DNA of 64,000 nucleotides from Fluviicola sp. (GTDB lineage: Bacteria > Bacteroidota > Bacteroidia > Flavobacteriales_D > Crocinitomicaceae): contig JAGOAZ010000007.1 in assembly GCA_017983675.1 (NCBI GenBank), positions 1-64,000 of the forward strand, read 5' to 3'. The position numbers and the translations under genes are program-made. The notes under the pieces were generated by a model. That model was given only the letters and a program-made list of their open reading frames with translations, did no database searches and had not been told where the DNA came from. Shown one piece after another: positions 59,238-64,000 of this stretch (the stretch's first letter is position 1; each line of letters opens with the position of its first letter).

Positions 59238-60358
59238 TGCTTAAAATTCTCGATAAATATATAATCCGGAAGTTTCTAACAACTTTTTTCTTCATGCTTG
59301 GGGTAATCATGCTCTTGGCAATGGTGTTTGATTTGGCGGAACGACTTTCAGAATTTATTGACAACAAAGCCCCTCTTTCAGCGATTGTATTCGATTATTA
59401 CCTCAACTTTTTAATTTTCTACGGGAATACGTTTTCTTCGATGATTATTTTTATTTCTGTCATTTGGTTCACTGCTAAAATGGCGCAGGAAACGGAAATT
59501 ATCCCGATGTTGAATAGTGGACGACCGTTCTTACGCATTATTCGTCCATACATGATTGCTGCGACTATTTTAATGTTAATGTCGTTGGTATTGAATCACT
59601 TTGTTATTCCACGGTCGAATCGTGTTCGCTTGGAATTTGAAGAAACATATTATCGGAATGATTTGGTCGTTGAAAATTACCGTGCTGAATATCCAGGAAA
59701 TCAATTTGTACATTTTGGATCGTATAGCGCATCGATGAATATGTTAAGCGATTTTCAAATTGAACAATACAACGATAAAAATGAGTTGGTTCGGTTTTTA
59801 AAAGCCCGCAATGCTATCGCGAAACCTGGATCAAATCACTGGGTGTTAAAAGATTACTACGAACGAATTGTCACACCTCCAGTTGCAGTAATCAATGCCA
59901 TTGGTGAAGAAGAAACACAGTTTATTCCAGATAAATTAATCGAACGCCAATCAAAAGATACAGTTTTCCCTTTTAAAATTAATGAATTGGCACAACGGGA
60001 CAACATTGCGGAAGCGATGACCTACACCGAACTGACAGATTTCATTAAAAAAGAAAAAGAAAAAGGTAATTCAAAAGTACCGACATACGAAATAGAATTG
60101 CATCAACGCACAAGTTATCCGTTTGCAACGTATGTGCTGACCTTGATTGGTGTGGCTGTTTCTAGTCGTAAGAAAAGAGGAGGGATTGGAATCAATATTG
60201 CTATCGGATTGATTTTTGTTTTCATCTATATTTTCGCGATGAAAGTAACAACTGTCGCAGCGATTAAAATAGGTTTCCCACCTATTGCAGCGGTATGGAT
60301 TCCGAACGTAATTTTTGGACTTTTCGCCATTTATTTATACCGAAAAGCGCCAAAATGA
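59237..60358 (+). CDS. LptF/LptG-type permease (YjgP/YjgQ family)
   Basis: A 373-residue membrane protein with three N-terminal and three C-terminal helices around a periplasmic beta-jellyroll domain (about 120-270, including VIPRSNRVRLEFEETYYRND). The start KILDKYIIRKFLTTFFFMLG and the late block ELHQRTSYPFATYVLTLIGVAVSSRKKRGG are family signatures. LptF and LptG form the inner-membrane part of the LptB2FG machine that pulls lipopolysaccharide to the outer membrane. Which of the two this is cannot be decided here. It lies between tgt and a barrel gene, overlapping both. Confidence 0.9.
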   Translation: MLKILDKYIIRKFLTTFFFMLGVIMLLAMVFDLAERLSEFIDNKAPLSAIVFDYYLNFLIFYGNTFSSMIIFISVIWFTAKMAQETEIIPMLNSGRPFLRIIRPYMIAATILMLMSLVLNHFVIPRSNRVRLEFEETYYRNDLVVENYRAEYPGNQFVHFGSYSASMNMLSDFQIEQYNDKNELVRFLKARNAIAKPGSNHWVLKDYYERIVTPPVAVINAIGEEETQFIPDKLIERQSKDTVFPFKINELAQRDNIAEAMTYTELTDFIKKEKEKGNSKVPTYEIELHQRTSYPFATYVLTLIGVAVSSRKKRGGIGINIAIGLIFVFIYIFAMKVTTVAAIKIGFPPIAAVWIPNVIFGLFAIYLYRKAPK

Positions 60359-61116
60359 TGAAACAGCTCGTTTTCATAGCACTTGTCTTTTTAGCTGTAT
60401 TACCACTTTCGGCTCAGATAGTTAATATTGAGAACAAACGCATTTATGATGACACATCAGGTTGGAGTGGAAGCTTGGATGGTGGTTTTTCAGTTGTTCA
60501 AAACGGACCACTTTTTTATTCCGCTAATTTCCGCCCTCGCGTACAATACAAAACACGAAAAAATTATTACTTGTTGTTGAGCGATATTTCCTATACGGGT
60601 TCCAAAAGTCAAACGTATGCCAACTCGGGGATGTCGCACTTTCGCTACGCACGAAGAATTAAAAACGGTCCTTGGAAATGGGAGTCTTTTGCGCAAGTGC
60701 AATACAATTTGATGTTAAATCAGAAAATTAGAACACTAGCTGGAACTGGTTTGCGCTGGAAGTTTATCGATACCAATAATTGTCGTTTTTTCGTCGGATC
60801 TTCTCTGTTTGCAGAATACGAGGAATTACAATCGGATGGTGTTATTAACAAAGATGTGCGCTGGAGTAATTACATGAGTTGGTTCATCAATTTGAAAAGT
60901 GGCTTTTCATTTACTGCCGTAACCTATTTTCAACCTGTGTTATATCGGATGAAAGATGTGCGTTTTTCAGGGCAATATTCTATTGGAATGGCTGTTACAA
61001 AACGTGTTGACATGCGCTTTGAATACAATGTCTTTTACGACAGTAATCCACCAACGAACATTCGCAGAATGGTTTTTAGTTCATCAGCAGGATTTCGGAT
61101 CAAATTAGGTGAATAA
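60355..61116 (+). CDS. DUF481-like outer-membrane beta-barrel protein
   Basis: A 253-residue protein with a signal peptide (MMKQLVFIALVFLAVLPLSAQ). It consists of repeated amphipathic strands: GWSGSLDGGFSVVQNG, FRPRVQYKTRKNYYLLLSDISYTG, MSHFRYARRIKNGPWKWESFAQVQYN, then FFVGSSLFAEYEEL and a C-terminal strand SAGFRIKLGE. The pattern of a salt-inducible-type DUF481 barrel is clear, and function is unknown. It starts within the stop of the LptF/LptG-type gene (ATGATG; 60355 or 60358 are both possible). Its stop abuts the convergent mutS2 stop. Confidence 0.8.
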   Translation: MMKQLVFIALVFLAVLPLSAQIVNIENKRIYDDTSGWSGSLDGGFSVVQNGPLFYSANFRPRVQYKTRKNYYLLLSDISYTGSKSQTYANSGMSHFRYARRIKNGPWKWESFAQVQYNLMLNQKIRTLAGTGLRWKFIDTNNCRFFVGSSLFAEYEELQSDGVINKDVRWSNYMSWFINLKSGFSFTAVTYFQPVLYRMKDVRFSGQYSIGMAVTKRVDMRFEYNVFYDSNPPTNIRRMVFSSSAGFRIKLGE

Positions 61117-63243
61117 TTAGCTTATCCACATTAGTTTTTCACGTTCAACTTTCAAACGCATAAATCCAAAAGTGACGGTTAATAAATGACCTTTTATTTC
61201 TTCAACTGTTCCACTTTGACGTGTTTCGATCATTTTAACTGTTGATCCCACAACAATTTTATCCCGTTGATACGTATCGATTACCGCAGCTTTTTTAGCG
61301 TTTTTTCGAACTGGTTTAGCAGCGACCGGTTTCATCAATTCAACTTTCCGTTTTGCCTCATCAATTTTCGCTTTTTCAACCATCAAGTATTTGCGAACTT
61401 CTTCTAGTAATGGTTTGTTAGCGTCTTTCTTGCGGGTTGTTGTTTGGTATCGATCTATGAAGGCTTTCATTTTTTTGCCAGTGTTCAAAAAGATATTATT
61501 GCGTTCAATAAAATCTTGTTGGGTCTTGAGGCGTTCTTCAAATTTATCTTTTCGTTCTTGATACGATAACCGTGCTTTTTCAGCTAATTCTTGTGCTTCA
61601 ATATGGTCATTATTCAAGCGCTGTAAATACATTTTCTCGCGGTTCAATTCGCTCAATAATTTATCCATATTGATGCGCTCACCGTCCAATTTTGCTTTGG
61701 CTTTTTCAATCAAATCGAGTGGAATTCCATTCATTTGAGCGACTTCAAACGTAAAGGAACTTCCTGGTTGACCAATTGAAAAGCGGTAAAGTGGTTCAAG
61801 TGTTTCCGTATTGAAAAGCATGCAACCATTGACTGCATTTGTCAAACGATCTGCGCGCAATTTGATAGTTGCGTAGTGCGTAGTGATAACAGCGTATGAC
61901 TTTTTCTGGTACAATTCCTCGAAAAAAACTTCTGCCAAAGCACCACCTAATTCTGGATCTGAACCTGTTCCAAATTCGTCCAACAACAACAAGGTGCGTT
62001 TGTTGGCAACGGTTAAGAAATACTTCATGCGTTTTAATCGGTAGGAATAGGTGCTCAACTCATTTTCAATGGATTGATTGTCACCAATATCGCTCAATAC
62101 TTGTTGAAAAAAACAAAACTTACTGTTTGAATGTACTGGGATTAAAAGTCCAGATTGCAACATGATTTGCAACAAACCAATAGTTTTTAGCGTAATGGAT
62201 TTTCCTCCTGCATTTGGTCCTGAAATAACCAACATGCGGTTATTGGGGTTCAAAGAAAGTGTTTGCGGAAGTGTTGTTTTTCCGTGCGCTTTGTTATTGC
62301 GCCACAATAGCGGATGGAAAGCATCGATTAATTCAATACATGTCGAACGAACAATACCAGGTAAATTCGCATTGAGTTCAATCGCAAGTTTCGTTTTGGA
62401 ATGGATGAAATCCAGTTCGACGAGTAAATCTTGGTACGCTTCAATTAAGTGAATGTGATGCGCAATTTCACGTGTGAGTTCTTGTAAAATGCGAAAAACT
62501 TCCTTGCGTTCATCATCCAATAACAATTCCAATTCATTGTTCAAGGGAACGTTAATTGCAGGTTCGATAAACGTTAAGCTTCCGGTTTTTGACGATCCAA
62601 CAACTGCACCGCCAATTTTTCGCTTGTGCGTTGATTGGACAGTTAACACACGTCTTTCGTTGACGTAAGCTTCTTTCGTTTCACCCAACCAACCTTCTTT
62701 GAGGTGTTTCCGCAATTCCTTTTCAAAGTTTTTATTGATTTGATTGCGGATTTTACCGATTTGTTGTCGAATATGCGCTAATTCTGACGATGCGTCATCT
62801 TTGATGTTTCCTTTACGATCAAATACTTTTTCGATGGATTCGATCAATTCACGTGTAAAGTAAACTGATTTCAAAAGTCCACACAAATGCGGATAATCTT
62901 GTGTTCGTTTGTCAAAAAAGACAATGATTTGATTCACCAATTCAGAAGCACGAGTAATACGCACAAATCCTTCTTGTTGCAAAACCGCATTACGAATTGG
63001 TAGCAACTTGATTTCAGCGAGTAATTCTTCAAAATCAAGTGCAGGAAACGATTCGCCTTCCGTTCTGATTTGTTTGAATTCGTTTAAGCGTAATAATTCA
63101 TTCTCTATTTCATCAAAATTATTCGATGGCGCTAATGCTTCCAAACGCTTACGTGCAGAGGGTCCGATAGCAAATTGCATCAGCCAATTCCGAATTTCAT
63201 CGAATTCTAAATCGCGTAATGTTTGTTGATCAAAACCTCTCAT
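61117..63243 (-). CDS. mutS2: MutS2 family DNA-binding ATPase without a Smr domain
   Basis: A 708-residue relative of MutS that lacks the mismatch-recognition domain. The N terminus (LEFDEIRNWLMQFAIGPSARKRLEAL) and the lever region with the KTGSLTFIEP block are typical of MutS2. Walker A is GPNAGGKS at 342-349, followed by LSTYSYRLKRMKYFL and LLLDEFGTGSDPELGGALAEVF (Walker B and dimer signature). After a coiled coil (about 520-590) and a basic stretch, it ends in a small KOW-like domain (DKIVVGSTVKMIETRQSGTVEEI). The C-terminal Smr nuclease domain of the 780-residue Bacillus protein is absent. A roadblock or ribosome-rescue role as for Firmicute MutS2 cannot be assumed. Confidence 0.9.
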   Translation of the reverse strand: MRGFDQQTLRDLEFDEIRNWLMQFAIGPSARKRLEALAPSNNFDEIENELLRLNEFKQIRTEGESFPALDFEELLAEIKLLPIRNAVLQQEGFVRITRASELVNQIIVFFDKRTQDYPHLCGLLKSVYFTRELIESIEKVFDRKGNIKDDASSELAHIRQQIGKIRNQINKNFEKELRKHLKEGWLGETKEAYVNERRVLTVQSTHKRKIGGAVVGSSKTGSLTFIEPAINVPLNNELELLLDDERKEVFRILQELTREIAHHIHLIEAYQDLLVELDFIHSKTKLAIELNANLPGIVRSTCIELIDAFHPLLWRNNKAHGKTTLPQTLSLNPNNRMLVISGPNAGGKSITLKTIGLLQIMLQSGLLIPVHSNSKFCFFQQVLSDIGDNQSIENELSTYSYRLKRMKYFLTVANKRTLLLLDEFGTGSDPELGGALAEVFFEELYQKKSYAVITTHYATIKLRADRLTNAVNGCMLFNTETLEPLYRFSIGQPGSSFTFEVAQMNGIPLDLIEKAKAKLDGERINMDKLLSELNREKMYLQRLNNDHIEAQELAEKARLSYQERKDKFEERLKTQQDFIERNNIFLNTGKKMKAFIDRYQTTTRKKDANKPLLEEVRKYLMVEKAKIDEAKRKVELMKPVAAKPVRKNAKKAAVIDTYQRDKIVVGSTVKMIETRQSGTVEEIKGHLLTVTFGFMRLKVEREKLMWIS

Positions 63244-63247
63244 GGTG

Positions 63248-63255
63248 CAAAAATA
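63248..63255 (-). promoter_or_regulatory. -7 promoter element of mutS2, predicted leaderless start
   Basis: The minus strand reads TATTTTTG, CACC, ATG: the same 15 bases as at the phosphopantetheinyl transferase gene. Transcription should start at about the A of the ATG. Confidence 0.6.
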
Positions 63256-63326
63256 GCTATTTGTATGAGTAACAACTGAAATTGGAAAGAGTTTTGTGGA
63301 TTGGGTTATTCACGATTTAAATTCTT

Positions 63327-63334
63327 TATTTTTG
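63327..63334 (+). promoter_or_regulatory. -7 promoter element of xth
   Basis: TATTTTTG (exact TAnnTTTG) lies 17 bases before the ATG at 63352, back to back with the mutS2 promoter. Confidence 0.6.
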
Positions 63335-63351
63335 CTTGAAATACTGAAACA

Positions 63352-64000
63352 ATGAAAATTCTCTCCTTTAATGTGAATGGCATTCGTGCGATTGCAGGAA
63401 AAAGCTTTCTGCCAGACATGCAAAATTTAGCTGTTGATGTCATTTGTTTGCAAGAAACAAAAGCATCTGTTGAGCAAGTAAAAGAAACTGTTGCGCCATT
63501 AAACATGCCGTTTGTCTATGCAAATGAGGCGAGTAAAAAAGGATATTCGGGAACTGCAATTTTATCTAATACCGAACCATTATCGGTTGTGTATGATATG
63601 GGAATTGAGGAACACGACAACGAAGGGAGAGTGATTGCTGCTGAATTTGAAGCGTTTTATTTGGTCACAGTTTATGTGCCCAATTCGGGTAGTGAATTAT
63701 TGCGTTTGCCGTATCGTCAATCGTGGGATGCTGATTTTCTAGCTTATTTAAAGCAATTGGAAACTTCAAAACCAGTAGTGGTTTGTGGCGATTTTAATGT
63801 GGCGCACAAAGCAATCGATTTGGCACGTCCAAAACAAAACTACAACAAAGCAGCCGGATTTATGCAAGAAGAAATCGATGGCATGGATGCTTTTCATAAC
63901 GCTGGATTGATTGATTCGTGGCGTGCAAAAAATGGCGATGAGGTAAAATACACTTGGTGGAGTTACCGAGCTGGAGCGCGTCAGAAAAATATTGGTTGGC
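63352..64000 (+). CDS. xth: Exodeoxyribonuclease III (partial, runs off the window)
   Basis: The first 216 codons of an exonuclease III/AP endonuclease are visible and open to the window edge. The product begins MKILSFNVNGIRAIAG and has CLQETKAS with the metal-binding Glu. Further blocks are GYSGTAILS, TVYVPNSG with the active-site Tyr, VVCGDFNVAHKAIDLARP (catalytic Asp and Asn) and KYTWWSYRAGARQKNIGW, after which the sequence is cut off before the final SDH-type block. The enzyme cleaves DNA at abasic sites and degrades 3' ends in base excision repair. Divergent placement next to mutS2 puts two DNA-maintenance genes together. Confidence 0.95.
   Translation, partial: MKILSFNVNGIRAIAGKSFLPDMQNLAVDVICLQETKASVEQVKETVAPLNMPFVYANEASKKGYSGTAILSNTEPLSVVYDMGIEEHDNEGRVIAAEFEAFYLVTVYVPNSGSELLRLPYRQSWDADFLAYLKQLETSKPVVVCGDFNVAHKAIDLARPKQNYNKAAGFMQEEIDGMDAFHNAGLIDSWRAKNGDEVKYTWWSYRAGARQKNIGW

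Noticed and set aside
1..64000. CRISPR arrays, tRNA or rRNA genes, prophage, integrases
   Set aside because: No regularly spaced repeats, cloverleaf-like segments, rRNA stretches or phage/integrase proteins were seen when reading both strands.

Overview
The window comes from a low-GC member of the Bacteroidota, most likely order Flavobacteriales and plausibly close to Fluviicola/Crocinitomicaceae (family placement is inference). Three kinds of evidence point there. Many genes have the Bacteroidota -7 promoter element TAnnTTTG and no obvious Shine-Dalgarno. Type IX secretion (T9SS) parts and cargo occur: PorP/SprF, PorV-type and PorE-like proteins, and C-terminal sorting domains. Phylum-typical neighbourhoods are present, such as DUF4783-nadC and an acs locus with DUF6814. 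No tRNA, rRNA, CRISPR array or intact insertion sequence was seen.

Layout. 1-7168 (minus) is a cell-surface glycan cluster: a Wzm/Wzt-type ABC exporter, a methyltransferase, an acyltransferase and two multi-spanning membrane proteins, with rlmH embedded. 7336-9208 holds DUF4783-nadC (plus) and a degenerate DEAD-box-like protein (minus). 9296-13097 (minus) holds a secreted M43-type metalloprotease, a GGGP-synthase family protein and a phosphopantetheinyl transferase. 13324-27240 (plus) is the most unusual segment: a three-gene cassette (TonB-dependent receptor, 1393-residue exported protein, PorV-like barrel) followed by a second copy. In the second copy only the 1393-residue gene survives, and the other two genes remain as 3' scars. 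27265-30513 (plus) carries greA, a HIT protein, an MBOAT O-acyltransferase and an SGNH-like partner. It converges on 30515-32757 (minus), an SGNH/PKD esterase and an HGSNAT-like acyltransferase. 32807-36018 (minus) is a PorP/SprF and PorE-like pair. 36095-37230 holds two unknown genes, the second with stacked palindromes upstream. 37529-46723 is an acetate-utilisation locus: porin, small membrane protein, symporter-histidine kinase fusion, stand-alone receiver and acs (plus), facing DUF6814, an MFS transporter and a zinc-ribbon/HTH protein (minus). 46869-50253 (minus) is DUF1801, rsmG and purL. 50443-56281 (plus) is a membrane protein, an SDR, an amidohydrolase and an acyl-CoA ligase. 56290-58025 (minus) is a glycosyltransferase and an ECF sigma factor. 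58107-61116 (plus) is tgt, an LptF/LptG-type permease and a DUF481 barrel. 61117-63243 (minus) is mutS2, and xth starts at 63352 and runs off the end.

The main discovery candidate is the duplicated cassette. The degraded flanks show that the whole three-gene unit was duplicated. The large gene was then kept with no net length change and with long blocks of complete nucleotide identity, which suggests gene conversion. Linkage of a TonB receptor, a large exported protein with an extended sorting-like C terminus and a PorV paralogue suggests a dedicated outer-membrane or surface system of unknown function. Secondary points of interest are a tRNA-guanine transglycosylase without its zinc cysteines, a motif-less DEAD-like protein, a CrbS-like acetate sensor paired with a receiver lacking an output domain, and a recurrent promoter/start arrangement predicting leaderless mRNAs.
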